In this document: positions 42,272 through 51,281 of the stretch, piece by piece
Numbering within the stretch: the stretch's first letter is position 1
How the letters are laid out: each line of letters opens with the position of its first letter
Assembly (NCBI GenBank): GCA_937926175.1
Contig: CALANV010000014.1
Location: 60,663 to 124,662, forward strand
Direction: 5' to 3'
Source: an uncultured Rhodospirillales bacterium
GTDB taxonomy: Bacteria; Pseudomonadota; Alphaproteobacteria; CACIAM-22H2
DNA length: 64,000 nucleotides
Position numbers and translations under genes: made by a program
The notes under the pieces: generated by a model
What the model was told of the DNA's origin: nothing
The model's database searches: none
Seen by the model: only the letters and a program-made list of their open reading frames with translations

Positions 42272-42302
42272 CAGGCTGTGCTCGCGCCCGCCGGTCACCA
42301 GC

Positions 42303-43394
42303 CTAGTTCCGCAAGATGACGCCGGCCTCGGCCGGCCAAGAGACCTCGACGATGTCGCCGGTCGACGGCATGGCGGCGCCATTGCCGTGCGGAACGCTGA
42401 CGCGAACCCGAGGGCCGGCACCGATCTCGACATGCACGACCGAGGATTCGCCGAGGAATTCGACATGCCGCACCAGGCCGCGCCGCACGTTTGCCCCCGG
42501 CCCCGCCCTGCCAACGCGCATCTTCTCGGGCCGCACGGCGACCGCCACCGCATCGCCGACATCCGCCGCGGCACCATCCGTCGCGCGTATGTCCGGCCCG
42601 CCATCGTCCGGTCGGATGGTCAGCATCCCGCCGGCGCGCTCGATGACCCGCCCCTCGAACAGGTTGATCTGGCCGATGAAGCTGGCGACGAAGCGTGAGG
42701 CCGGGCGATCGTAGATTTCGCGCGGCGTGCCGACCTGGACGATGCGTCCGCGTTCCATGACCGCAAGGCGGCTCGCCAGCGACAGGGCCTCCTCCTGGTC
42801 GTGAGTCACCAGAATGAACGTGATGCCGACCCGCTTCTGGATGGTGACGAGTTCGACTCGCATCTGTTCGCGCAGCTTGCGGTCGAGAGCCGCCATCGGC
42901 TCGTCGAGCAGAAGCAGCTTCGGCAGCTTGGCGAGACTGCGCGCCAGCGCCACGCGCTGGCGCTGTCCGCCCGAGAGCTGGTGCGGACGGCGTGCCGCAT
43001 ACTCGGACATCTGGACGAGTTCCAGCATCTCCCGGACCCGCGCCTCGATCGTTTCGCGCGGCAGCCGGTCCTGCTTGAGGCCGAACGCGATGTTGCCCCG
43101 CACCGTCATGTGCGGAAACAGCGCATAGGACTGGAACACCGTGTTCACGGGACGCTCATAAGCGGGCAGGCCGGTCACGTCGCGCCCTTCGATGCGGATA
43201 CGGCCAGAGTCCGGTCGCTCCAGCCCGGCGATGATCCGCAGCAGCGTCGTCTTTCCGCTGCCCGAGGCGCCGAGCAGCGCAAAAAGCTCGCCCCGACCGA
43301 TCTGGAGATTGACGTCCGCAAGCGCCGGTATGCCGGCGAAAGACTTGGAAATGCTTTCGACGGAGAGCAGCGGCCTCCGGTGATCGGTACTCAT
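42303..43394 (-). CDS. potG: Polyamine ABC transporter ATPase, PotG-like
   Basis: A 363-residue ATPase of the CUT1/Pot type. Walker A GASGSGKTT, Q-loop QSYALFPHMT, signature LSGGQRQRVALARSL, Walker B LLLLDEPMAALD and H-loop THDQEEALS are all intact. The C-terminal TOBE domain (about 270-363) is present. It energises PotH/PotI. It lies 7 nt after potF and upstream of potH in the E. coli order potF-potG-potH-potI. Confidence 0.92.
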   Translation of the reverse strand: MSTDHRRPLLSVESISKSFAGIPALADVNLQIGRGELFALLGASGSGKTTLLRIIAGLERPDSGRIRIEGRDVTGLPAYERPVNTVFQSYALFPHMTVRGNIAFGLKQDRLPRETIEARVREMLELVQMSEYAARRPHQLSGGQRQRVALARSLAKLPKLLLLDEPMAALDRKLREQMRVELVTIQKRVGITFILVTHDQEEALSLASRLAVMERGRIVQVGTPREIYDRPASRFVASFIGQINLFEGRVIERAGGMLTIRPDDGGPDIRATDGAAADVGDAVAVAVRPEKMRVGRAGPGANVRRGLVRHVEFLGESSVVHVEIGAGPRVRVSVPHGNGAAMPSTGDIVEVSWPAEAGVILRN

Positions 43395-43401
43395 GCGCGA
43401 T

Positions 43402-44508
43402 CTAGCGGCCGGTCGTGATCCGCGTCCATTCGCGTGTGCGCCGCCGCTCGTAGCTGCGGTCGGCTGGCGTGATCGCATAGAGGCGCTGCCGGATTTCGGC
43501 CGCCGGGTAGACCGTCGGATCGTCCCTGATCTCGGGTCTGATCATCGCCAGAGATTCCGGAACGCCGTTCGCGTATCCGATGAAGTTCGTGTTCTGCGCC
43601 GCGATTTCCGGCCGTAGCACGAAGTCGAGAAACTTGTGCGCGTTCGCGGCATTCGGCGCATCCGCCGGAATGGCCCAGGCATCGATCCATACCTGGGCGC
43701 CTTCGGTCGGAATCGCGTACTCAACGCGCACGCCCCGGCCGGCCTCCTCCGCCCGGCTGGCGGCCTGCTTGATGTCGCCGGAATATCCGAAGACCAGACA
43801 CGCATCGCCGTTGGCGAGCGCATCGATGTAGCCGGACGATTGCCATTTGCGCACGTAGGGACGGATCCGCATTAGAACCTCGACCGCCTTGTCGAGGTCG
43901 CCTGTGTCCTTGCTGTCCGGATCGAGCCCGAGATAGGCCAGCGCCGCCGGGAAGACGTCCGTCGGCGAGTCGAGCATCAGCACGCCGCATTCCTGAAAGC
44001 GGGAGACGATCGCCGGATCGAACAGGATCTTCAGCGAATTGACGGGCGCATCGGGCATGAGGCTGCGCACGCGTTCGGCGTTGTAGCCGATGCCCGTCGT
44101 TCCCCACATCCACGGTATGGCGTACCGGTTGCCCGGGTCGAACCGTGCGAGCTGCTTCATCAGTTCGGGATCGAGCCGGCCGTAATTCGTCAGACGCGAG
44201 CGGTCGATCGGCTGATAAAGGCCCGCCGGGATCTGGCGCGCCAGGAATGGCGAGGCCGTGGGCGAGACGAGATCGTAGCCGCTGCCGCCAGCCCGCAGCT
44301 TGGCGTCGAGCACTTCGTTCGAATCGTAGACGTCATAGACGACCTTGATGCCCGTTTCGGCCTCGAAGCGCCTGAGCGTCGCCTCATCGATGTAGTCGTT
44401 CCAGTTGTAGATGTTGACGACGCCCTGGGCCGCGCCCGGACCGCCCCACAGAACGGCAAGGCAGACGCTCCACACGGCAACGATGAGATCGCGTGCAGTC
44501 CGCTTCAT
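43402..44508 (-). CDS. potF: Periplasmic polyamine-binding protein, PotF-like
   Basis: A 368-residue solute-binding protein with a signal peptide (MKRTARDLIVAVWSVCLAVL, cleavage near AAQG). Typical PotD/PotF features: VNIYNWNDYIDEATLRRFEA, GSGYDLVSPTASPFLARQI, IPWMWGTTGIGYNAERV, and DACLVFGYSGDIKQA. Acidic and aromatic residues of the polyamine pocket are present in outline. E. coli PotF binds putrescine; here the physical linkage to a carbamoyl-transfer and gamma-glutamyl-hydrolase-like operon leaves room for another cationic ligand. Confidence 0.9.
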   Translation of the reverse strand: MKRTARDLIVAVWSVCLAVLWGGPGAAQGVVNIYNWNDYIDEATLRRFEAETGIKVVYDVYDSNEVLDAKLRAGGSGYDLVSPTASPFLARQIPAGLYQPIDRSRLTNYGRLDPELMKQLARFDPGNRYAIPWMWGTTGIGYNAERVRSLMPDAPVNSLKILFDPAIVSRFQECGVLMLDSPTDVFPAALAYLGLDPDSKDTGDLDKAVEVLMRIRPYVRKWQSSGYIDALANGDACLVFGYSGDIKQAASRAEEAGRGVRVEYAIPTEGAQVWIDAWAIPADAPNAANAHKFLDFVLRPEIAAQNTNFIGYANGVPESLAMIRPEIRDDPTVYPAAEIRQRLYAITPADRSYERRRTREWTRITTGR

Positions 44509-44630
44509 TCCCCCAGACCTCTTGCCGCACCGCAGCGGCGATTGATCCCGCGGTTCGGCGGTGGTGTCAATGCCCGGCTGCGGCCGCGCCCTGCGAGCGC
44601 CGCCGCTCGTTCCGAGAGGTTCCGCCTGGG

Positions 44631-46223
44631 CTAGAAGCCGAGCGCGGCGCCGTCGCTTCGCGGATCCGCCGCCCCTTCGATCAGGCCGTCGCGGCCGAGC
44701 ACCAGCATGCCGGCGTGGCCCATCATCTCTTCGAACGGGCCGACGACCTGCACGTCGTGCCCGGCGCGCCGCATCGCCTCGATTACGGCCGGGTCGAAGC
44801 GGGATTCGATCTTGAGATTGGTCGTCGCCGCCCCCCAGGTGCGCCCGAGCAGCCAGCGCGGCGCGGTCACCGCCTGCTGCGGCTCCTGTCCATAGAGCGC
44901 GTAGCGCGTGAACAGCGCTGCCTGAGTCTGCGGCTGGCCCTCGCCGCCCATCGTGCCGTAGACCATGGTGCGCCCATCGGCGAGCCGCGCGAGGGCCGGT
45001 TGGATCGTGTGGAAGGGGCGACGTCGCGGCCGCAGATGGTTGTGGTGCTGTTCGTCGAGTGCGAACGAGATCCCGCGATTCTGCCAAGTGATGCCGCTGC
45101 CCGGAAGAACGACGCCGGCCCCGAACTCCCAATAAAGGCTTTGAATGAAGCTGACGGCGCGGCCCTCGCGGTCGATCGCCCCGAGCCAGACCGTGTCGCC
45201 GCCGTTTGCCGCCGGCGGCCAGGGTGCCGCTCGGCGCGGGTCGATGTTGTGCGCCATTTCGGCCACGCGCTCCGGCGCGAGAAAGGCGGCCGGATCATGC
45301 GTCATGTAGTCCGGATCGGTCACATAGCGGTCTCGTATGCGGAATGCCTGCTTGGTCGCCTCGACGAGGCCATGCAGGAACTCGAACCCCTCCGCCGTCT
45401 CGACACCGAGGCGATCATAGACGGAAAGCAGCAGCAGCGACGCGAGGCCCTGAGTCGGCGGCGGCATGTTGTAGACGTCGTGGCCGGCGATCCGGGCCCG
45501 CAACGGCGGAACGGTGCGTACGCGATAGCCCTGTAAATCGTCCAACGCCAGCGGACTGCCGACCGCGGCCAGGTCCTTCGCGACCGATCGCGCCAGATCG
45601 CCGCGATAGAAGTCGTCGAGCCCCGCCCGCGCAAGATGCTCCAGGCTTGCGGCGAGCGCCGTCTGGCGGAAGCGGGTCCCGATTTCGGGCGGATGCCCGT
45701 CGATCAGGAACGTATGCGCGAACCCGGGAACGTCGGCGAGCTCGCCGAGCTTGTTGCGCGTATTCTCATGCTGCGTCCTCGTGACCGCGATTCCGTCGCG
45801 CGCATAGGCGATGGCGTCCTCGAGCAAACGCGACAGAGGCAACGGCCTCGCGCAGATCTTCTTGTTGATCTCGAGCGCCTGCTGCCAGCCGCCGACCGCA
45901 CCGGCCACGGTCAGGGCGGCCAAGGGGCCCCGACTGGGAATCGTCGTATGCCCCTGTTCGCGGTAGAAACGGATATCCGCCTTGGCAGCCGCAGGGCCGC
46001 ATGCGTCGATCCCGATCGGCTCCTCACCCGGAATCGAAATGAGCCAGAAGTTGTCGCCGCCCAGCCCGTTCATGTGCGGGTAGACGACGGCGATCGTCGC
46101 CGCTGCCGCGACCATCGCCTCGATCGCGGTGCCCCCCTCCTCCAAGACACGCAGGCCCGCACGACTGGCCAGATGATGAGGCGAAGTTACCATCCCGCGA
46201 AAGGCACGCTTGGTCTGCAGCAT
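44631..46223 (-). CDS. Gamma-glutamyltransferase-family Ntn hydrolase
   Basis: A 530-residue protein of the GGT/cephalosporin acylase fold. Landmarks are GMVTSPHHLASRAGLRVLEEGG, GLGGDNFWLI, GPLAALTVAGAVGGW, the predicted autocleavage/nucleophile site GGDTVWLGAIDREGRAVSF with Thr344, and YGTMGGEGQPQTQ. Canonical GGT has TTH at the site; here it is TVW, so this is a divergent subgroup and substrate may differ from glutathione. No signal peptide is obvious. It lies between the carbamoyl module and the pot genes. The start ATG 46223 is 20 nt after the DUF2877 stop. Confidence 0.85.
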   Translation of the reverse strand: MLQTKRAFRGMVTSPHHLASRAGLRVLEEGGTAIEAMVAAAATIAVVYPHMNGLGGDNFWLISIPGEEPIGIDACGPAAAKADIRFYREQGHTTIPSRGPLAALTVAGAVGGWQQALEINKKICARPLPLSRLLEDAIAYARDGIAVTRTQHENTRNKLGELADVPGFAHTFLIDGHPPEIGTRFRQTALAASLEHLARAGLDDFYRGDLARSVAKDLAAVGSPLALDDLQGYRVRTVPPLRARIAGHDVYNMPPPTQGLASLLLLSVYDRLGVETAEGFEFLHGLVEATKQAFRIRDRYVTDPDYMTHDPAAFLAPERVAEMAHNIDPRRAAPWPPAANGGDTVWLGAIDREGRAVSFIQSLYWEFGAGVVLPGSGITWQNRGISFALDEQHHNHLRPRRRPFHTIQPALARLADGRTMVYGTMGGEGQPQTQAALFTRYALYGQEPQQAVTAPRWLLGRTWGAATTNLKIESRFDPAVIEAMRRAGHDVQVVGPFEEMMGHAGMLVLGRDGLIEGAADPRSDGAALGF

Positions 46224-46243
46224 CTCTGTCTTGGACTCCGTGA

Positions 46244-47191
46244 CTAATACGAAACGAGGGACATCGTGCGCACAGGCTGCGTATCGAGCCACGCGCGCAT
46301 GACCGTGACCGCACCGGCCAGCGCATCCCAGCCGGACGTGTGGCCGATGGCATCGATGGCCGCGAGGCCGACACCAAGGTTATCCGTGCGTCCGCCGATT
46401 ACCGCGTTGAGTACCGCGTGCAGCGCCGCGCTGCCGAGACCGCGGGCCGCCGCCGTCAGATGCGCACGGCTGATGTCGTTCGTACGGTCTGCGACGAGCG
46501 GCTCCAGGGTCTCCCAGATTGCGTCGCGCAGGCCTGTCAGCCCCAGTGAGGAAAGCGCGACCATTGCGCCGCCCAGAAAATCGTCCCCGGACGGCGTGAG
46601 GCCGGGGCCAAGTCCGAGGAGCGAGCCGAGCGACCGGGGAACGATCCGGCTGCCCTTACGCCGCGAAAGAACGTCGGCCCGCACGAGACCGGCAAGATCG
46701 TCGGCGGGACCTGCGGCCGTCCGGGCGACGATCGACAACGGCCCACACCGCTCTGTCCGGCTGGCCAGAACCGCTAGGCTGTCGTGCGGCATGATGTCTG
46801 CAACCATCCCATCGAACGATTCTAGGCCCGAGGCGAGCGTCACGGCATCCCAGGCCCCGGGAGCGGGCGGCATCCATTCGATCGGGTCCGCAAGGCGGAA
46901 CCGCACCGCCGCGCCGATGCGAATGACGTCGTACCCGATCGTCACCGGATCGCCGACGGCAATCTCGCCGTCCCTCCATGTCGCCCCGGGCCGGCACTCA
47001 TGCAGGGCGTTGAGCGGCCCCGCGCCAAGCGTGCGCGGGCCGAAACAAACCCATTCGCTACCGAGTTCGACGTAGAAGCTGCGCTCGAACACCGCGCGGA
47101 TCTCGCCGCGCGCCCCTTCGTGCAGGGCGCGACGGGCGATCGGGCCGACCTCAAGAATTCCCAAGGCGTCTGGCGAATGCGGCTCAGGCAT
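46244..47191 (-). CDS. DUF2877 protein, E. coli YlbF/AllH-like subunit
   Basis: A 315-residue DUF2877 protein. Recognisable motif: LGLGPGLTPSGDDFLGGAMV (residues about 205-224), highly conserved in the family, plus RDAIWETLEPLVADRTNDIS. In E. coli the FdrA, YlbE and YlbF proteins together form the carbamoyltransferase that splits oxalurate in allantoin catabolism. It overlaps the end of the carbamate-kinase gene by 8 nt. The nature of the carbamoyl donor in this organism is not known. Confidence 0.85.
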   Translation of the reverse strand: MPEPHSPDALGILEVGPIARRALHEGARGEIRAVFERSFYVELGSEWVCFGPRTLGAGPLNALHECRPGATWRDGEIAVGDPVTIGYDVIRIGAAVRFRLADPIEWMPPAPGAWDAVTLASGLESFDGMVADIMPHDSLAVLASRTERCGPLSIVARTAAGPADDLAGLVRADVLSRRKGSRIVPRSLGSLLGLGPGLTPSGDDFLGGAMVALSSLGLTGLRDAIWETLEPLVADRTNDISRAHLTAAARGLGSAALHAVLNAVIGGRTDNLGVGLAAIDAIGHTSGWDALAGAVTVMRAWLDTQPVRTMSLVSY

Positions 47192-48155
47192 TGTCCGCCA
47201 CGATGTGCGTGCCGGACTCGCCCTTCAATGCCGCCAGCGCTTCGTCGAGATGACCGATGATGACCCGTTCGCCGCCGCCCTCAAGGAACCGGATCGCGGC
47301 CTCGATCTTCGGCCCCATGCTGCCCGGCGGGAAATGTCCCTGCGCGTGCAACTTCTTCAGTTCGCGCAGGGTGACGCGATCGAGATCGCGCTGATCGGGC
47401 TTGCCGAAGTTGATCGCGACCTTGCGGATTGCCGTCAGGATCATCATATGCCCGATACCGAGCACATTGGCCATGTGCGCCGAGGTGAGGTCCTTGTCGA
47501 TGACGGCCGACACGCCGTGTCGCACGCCCTTTGGACCGCGTACGACCGGTATTCCGCCACCGCCGCCGGCAATCACCACGGTGCCGCGCCGGGCCAGCAC
47601 CTGTATCAGCGAGATGTCGACGATGTGCCGAGGCTTGGGTGACGGCACCACATGGCGCCAGCCGCGTCCGGAATCTTCCTTCATGAGCCAGCCGAGTTCC
47701 CGGCTGATCTCTTCCGCCTGCTCCTTCGTGAAAAACGGACCGATGGGCTTGGTCGGATTGTGGAATGCGGGATCGTCCGGATCGACCTCGACCTGGGTCA
47801 GCAGGCATGCGACGTGACGCGGATTGTCGACCTCGCGCAGCGCGTTCTCCAGCGCCTGCATCAGCAGGTATGCGATGCCGCCCTGGCTGTGGGCGACGCA
47901 GATATCCAGCGACATCGGCGGAATCCTGTCGCGCGTGAGCGCCTGACGCATCAGGATCTTGCCGACGACCGGGCCGTTGCCGTGGGTGATGACCAGTTCG
48001 TTGTCGAGCAACGCCAGCGGAAGAAGCGCCTGCGCCGTGCGCGCGGCGATCATCTTCTGCTCGTCCGACGTGCCGCGGATGTTCTCGGGATGCGTGGCAT
48101 TGCCGCCGACCGCAACCAGCAGCCGGCGAGGTAATTGGTCGTCGTCCTTCGGCAT
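47184..48155 (-). CDS. arcC: Carbamate kinase
   Basis: A 323-residue amino-acid-kinase-family enzyme. Motifs: VAVGGNATHP near the N-terminus, ELVITHGNGPVVGKILMRQ, VEVDPDDPAFHNPTKPIGP, VIAGGGGGIPVV, AVIDKDLTSAHMAN and FPPGSMGPKIEAAIRFLEGG. It catalyses carbamoyl phosphate + ADP to ATP + carbamate (NH3 + CO2). Between FdrA and DUF2877 genes it is best seen as the catabolic, ATP-forming kinase equivalent to E. coli YbcF. No arginine deiminase genes are near. Confidence 0.93.
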   Translation of the reverse strand: MPKDDDQLPRRLLVAVGGNATHPENIRGTSDEQKMIAARTAQALLPLALLDNELVITHGNGPVVGKILMRQALTRDRIPPMSLDICVAHSQGGIAYLLMQALENALREVDNPRHVACLLTQVEVDPDDPAFHNPTKPIGPFFTKEQAEEISRELGWLMKEDSGRGWRHVVPSPKPRHIVDISLIQVLARRGTVVIAGGGGGIPVVRGPKGVRHGVSAVIDKDLTSAHMANVLGIGHMMILTAIRKVAINFGKPDQRDLDRVTLRELKKLHAQGHFPPGSMGPKIEAAIRFLEGGGERVIIGHLDEALAALKGESGTHIVADNA

Positions 48156-48174
48156 CTCGAACGCCTCCTGCCGC

Positions 48175-49665
48175 TTACGGACGGCACGCCGCGAGCGCGA
48201 GTTCCGCTGCCTGCGCATTCGACGGCGCGACGAGAACGCCCGCCCGTTCGAGCGTCGCGATCTGGCGCGAGCGCACCTGGGGATCGGCCTCGGTACCCGT
48301 CACCGATCCGATGATCGGCGGACCGTCGCGCGATGCATCGGCCAAGATCGACGCCAGATGGCCGGCCGGGTCGGCATGAGCCCCGAAGCCGATGACCACG
48401 TCGATCAGAATGGCGCCGACCTGCCGGTCCTTGAGCGTCTCGCGCAGCATGTCGTCGCGTACCGACGGGTCGATCATCGGATGCGGACGGCCGCGCGTGA
48501 ACTCGTCGGCCCCGAGATCGATGATCCGATCAATGCCGTCCCCTGCCTCGCTCAGGGAACGGGAACCGGGAACGGGTGCATTCGAAGCGACCTTGCGGCC
48601 GTGCCGGGCCAGGATGAGCTGGGCCTCCGCGCACAACGTGCCCCCGGAATAGAGCCCCACCACGATGCCGGAACGCCGCGCAGACGCGGGCACCGATATA
48701 GGCGCATCGGCGCCGATCGTGCGTCCGCCCAGGGCGTCCTCCGCCGCCGCCTTCAGGGTCGGCGCGAAATGCGCGTTCGGCGGAAGATCGGCGTTCTCGG
48801 CCCCGATGAAGCAGACGGTAAACGGCTTCGCGCTTTTGGCGACGCGCGACAGGACGGTGCGGGCGACGTCCGGATGCGGCGGCTTCGAGATCAGCACGAT
48901 GTGACGTGTCCGGGGATCCGAATCGAGAGCATCGATCGCCATAAGCGTCGTGATTCCCCCGACCGCTTGGCTGAGATCGCGTCCGCCGACGCCGATGGCG
49001 TGCGAGATGCCGCCGTCCGCCGCGGCGATGAGGCTGGTCACCTCCTGAATTCCCGTGCCCGAGGCGCCGATGATGCCGATATCGCCGCGCGGGACGCGAT
49101 TGGCGAACGCGAGCGGCACTCCGTTGATGATCGCCGTGCCGCAATCCGGTCCCATGACGAGCCGCCCGAGCGATCGCGCCTCTTCCTTCAGCGCCCGCTC
49201 CTGTTCGATCGCGACGTTGTCGCTGAAGATCATGACATGCAGACCGCGGCGCAGTGCCTTGCGCGCCTCGGCCGCGGCGAAATCGCCCGGCACGGAGATG
49301 AGCGCCACGTTCGCATCAGGCATGGCCTTGACGGCAGCGCGGATCGTGCGCGGCCGCCACGTCGTCTGCTCGGCGGCACGGCGGCGCGGCGTCTCCAGTT
49401 CCGAAACCGCTTCGGCCAGTGCCGCACGGGCGGCCTCGTCGCTGTGTGCCTTGATGCCGATGACGAGATCGTTGCCGTTCGCCGCCGCGCCGATGTCGGA
49501 CAGCAGGCCCGCATCCTGCAGGATGCGCTTGTTCGACGGCGTGCCCATCATGAGCGCCGCCTCGATGATTCCGGGCATCGCGGCGATCCGGCGCGAAAGC
49601 CGCATCAGCGCGACGGAGTCGAGATAGAACCCCTTGCGGACTTCGTTCAGAACCGTGTCGCTCAT
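48175..49665 (-). CDS. fdrA: FdrA family protein (carbamoyltransferase subunit)
   Basis: A 496-residue protein homologous to E. coli FdrA, with two acyl-CoA-synthetase-like Rossmann regions. Motifs: RKGFYLDSVALMRLSRR, MMGTPSNKRIL, MIFSDNVAIEQE, VMGPDCGTAIINGVPLAFAN, IIGASGTGIQEVTSLI, GVGGRDLSQAVGG, LYSGGTLCAEAQ, GRPHPMIDP and TGTEADPQ. E. coli FdrA is about 555 residues; the missing C-terminal piece is encoded separately at 50932-51111. The start overlaps the DUF1116 stop as ATGA. With DUF1116 and DUF2877 proteins it probably forms a carbamoyltransferase making carbamoyl phosphate. Confidence 0.9.
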   Translation of the reverse strand: MSDTVLNEVRKGFYLDSVALMRLSRRIAAMPGIIEAALMMGTPSNKRILQDAGLLSDIGAAANGNDLVIGIKAHSDEAARAALAEAVSELETPRRRAAEQTTWRPRTIRAAVKAMPDANVALISVPGDFAAAEARKALRRGLHVMIFSDNVAIEQERALKEEARSLGRLVMGPDCGTAIINGVPLAFANRVPRGDIGIIGASGTGIQEVTSLIAAADGGISHAIGVGGRDLSQAVGGITTLMAIDALDSDPRTRHIVLISKPPHPDVARTVLSRVAKSAKPFTVCFIGAENADLPPNAHFAPTLKAAAEDALGGRTIGADAPISVPASARRSGIVVGLYSGGTLCAEAQLILARHGRKVASNAPVPGSRSLSEAGDGIDRIIDLGADEFTRGRPHPMIDPSVRDDMLRETLKDRQVGAILIDVVIGFGAHADPAGHLASILADASRDGPPIIGSVTGTEADPQVRSRQIATLERAGVLVAPSNAQAAELALAACRP

Positions 49666-50915
49666 GCGACGCCCCCCAGCTTCTCCGCGAGCGCGCGTAC
49701 GGCCTGCTCGAAACACGCGATGGGCGCCCGGACCACGCCGGCACCGACCTGACCGATGCCCGGCTCCTTGTGGGCGATTCCGGTATTGATCACGGGCGTA
49801 ATGCCCGAGTCGACGACGAGCCGGACATCGATGCCGGTCGGAACGCCGGCGAAATCGAGCGCCGGAATCGTCCACTCGGGATTTTCCCCGATCGTGATCT
49901 CGCCCATGGCCTTCGTATAGAGGGCGGCCGACGATGCCGATCCGGCCCCGACGAAGCCGGCAACGGCGGGCGATGCGGCCATCGCAAAGCCGCCGAGCCC
50001 GATGGTTTCGACGATGGTCGAATCGCCCATGTCCGGGTTCGCATCCGCGGCGCTGAACCCCGGGAAATACAGTCCCTGCGGCATCTCGACCGGCGCGACG
50101 AACCAAGTATCGCCCGTGCCGCTGACCCGGATGCCGAAATCCGTGCCGTTTCGGCACATCGCCGTGACGATAGACGATCCCGCAATGCCGCGGACCGGAT
50201 CCATGATGGCCTTGCCCATGGCCATGGCGATGTTCAGGAAGAACTGGTCATTGCTGCCGAGAAACGCGAACACCTCGGCGAGGCGTTCGGAATCGCGCGA
50301 CGTGCGCGCCAGCGCGGGCGCGATCTCCCGCAGGAAGAGGCTTGTGCAGGCGACGTTCCGCTGATGCATCTCGTCGCCCATCGCAAGGCCGCGCGCGACG
50401 AGGCCCTTGAGTGCGATGCCGCCCACCGACCGGATGGCTTCGCCGAGCGCCGGACCAAAGACGTCGCGCAGCCAAGCGAGGCGCTTGAGGACACTGGCGT
50501 CATTGCCGCCGAAGCGCATGACCTTCCCCAGCCCCTCGTTGATCGTGCAGTAGGCGCGGTTGCCGAACCGACGGTTTTCGACGACGAACACGGGCATCGA
50601 CTGGGTCGTCATCCCGGTCATTGGACCGACGGCATCGAAGTGATGGTTGGGATGAAAGGCGATCTCGCCGCGAGCCGCGAGTGCCGTCGCCTCCTCGAGA
50701 TCGGCTGCCCACCCCTCAAACACGATTGCCCCGGCGATGGCGCCGCGCATCGGTCCGCACATCCGCTCCCATTCGATGGGCGGACCTGCGTGAAGCAGAA
50801 CACGTTCGCCTAGGGCGGGGATCACCTGCCCCGCCGGCACGACATCGATCAGCACCGGATCGCCTTCCAGGATTCGGCGCAGGGCCTCCTTGTTCGCGTC
50901 TTCGATAAGCTGCAT
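49662..50915 (-). CDS. DUF1116 protein, E. coli YlbE/AllG-like subunit
   Basis: A 417-residue DUF1116 protein, close in length to E. coli YlbE (about 419). Visible family features are LLHAGPPIEWERMCGPMRGA, IAFHPNHHFDAVGPMTGM, GNDASVLKRLAWLRDVFGPA, MGDEMHQRN and SGTGDTWFVAPVE. Residues such as His/Asp in HPNHHFDAVGPM may line an active site. The ATG at 50915 is chosen for family N-terminus; the frame is open upstream. It overlaps fdrA by 4 nt and lies 16 nt after the 59-residue FdrA-tail gene. Confidence 0.88.
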   Translation of the reverse strand: MQLIEDANKEALRRILEGDPVLIDVVPAGQVIPALGERVLLHAGPPIEWERMCGPMRGAIAGAIVFEGWAADLEEATALAARGEIAFHPNHHFDAVGPMTGMTTQSMPVFVVENRRFGNRAYCTINEGLGKVMRFGGNDASVLKRLAWLRDVFGPALGEAIRSVGGIALKGLVARGLAMGDEMHQRNVACTSLFLREIAPALARTSRDSERLAEVFAFLGSNDQFFLNIAMAMGKAIMDPVRGIAGSSIVTAMCRNGTDFGIRVSGTGDTWFVAPVEMPQGLYFPGFSAADANPDMGDSTIVETIGLGGFAMAASPAVAGFVGAGSASSAALYTKAMGEITIGENPEWTIPALDFAGVPTGIDVRLVVDSGITPVINTGIAHKEPGIGQVGAGVVRAPIACFEQAVRALAEKLGGVA

Positions 50916-50931
50916 CTTGCCCCTGTTTCGC

Positions 50932-51111
50932 TCAGGCGCCGAGTTTGGACAGAAGATCGGCGAGCTCCGGATCTCCGCCAGCAGGCGGCGACCATTCGAC
51001 ATGGATCACGGGAACGCCAGCCGCCGACAACTCAGCCGCAAAACCTTCGAGTCCGACGTTCACGACCTTGATTTCCGCATCGAGAAGATCGCTGATCGAC
51101 TTCTGTTCCAT
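50932..51111 (-). CDS. 59-residue stand-alone homologue of the FdrA C-terminal domain
   Basis: The ATG at 51111 opens a 59-codon frame ending at TGA 50932. The product contains IKVVNVGLEGFAAELSAAGV, PVIHVEWSPPAGG and a C-terminal DPELADLLSKLGA. By recollection of the E. coli FdrA sequence, its last ~50 residues read as a close match (VINIGLRSFALEL ... VVHYQWSPVAGGNKKLARLL). The FdrA encoded downstream here stops before this region, so the domain is provided in trans as the first gene of the operon. It is probably an essential small subunit. The gene was missed by a minimum-length filter. Confidence 0.8.
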   Translation of the reverse strand: MEQKSISDLLDAEIKVVNVGLEGFAAELSAAGVPVIHVEWSPPAGGDPELADLLSKLGA

Positions 51112-51165
51112 GTTCTCCGTCCCGGTCCGGCGGCGCTGCCGAATGCCCCTGTTGCGTAAATCCAG

Positions 51166-51193
51166 TTTGTAAGAGCTTACTTACTTCTGTCAA
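51166..51193 (-). promoter_or_regulatory. Probable sigma-70 promoter of the fdrA operon with overlapping inverted repeat
   Basis: On the minus strand TTGACA (51193-51188), a 16-nt spacer and TACAAA (51171-51166) form a plausible promoter 55 bases before the first gene. The inverted repeat GTAAG-N2-CTTAC (51169-51180) overlaps the -10 and spacer, a position suited to repression by the adjacent TetR. Prediction by eye only. Confidence 0.45.
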
Positions 51194-51281
51194 TTCCGGA
51201 GCCGGACATCGCCCGTGGCGTCCGCGGCGGCCGTTCGATCGGCTGCCGCGATATTGTGCAGTGCCGACACGTCAGTGCGAC

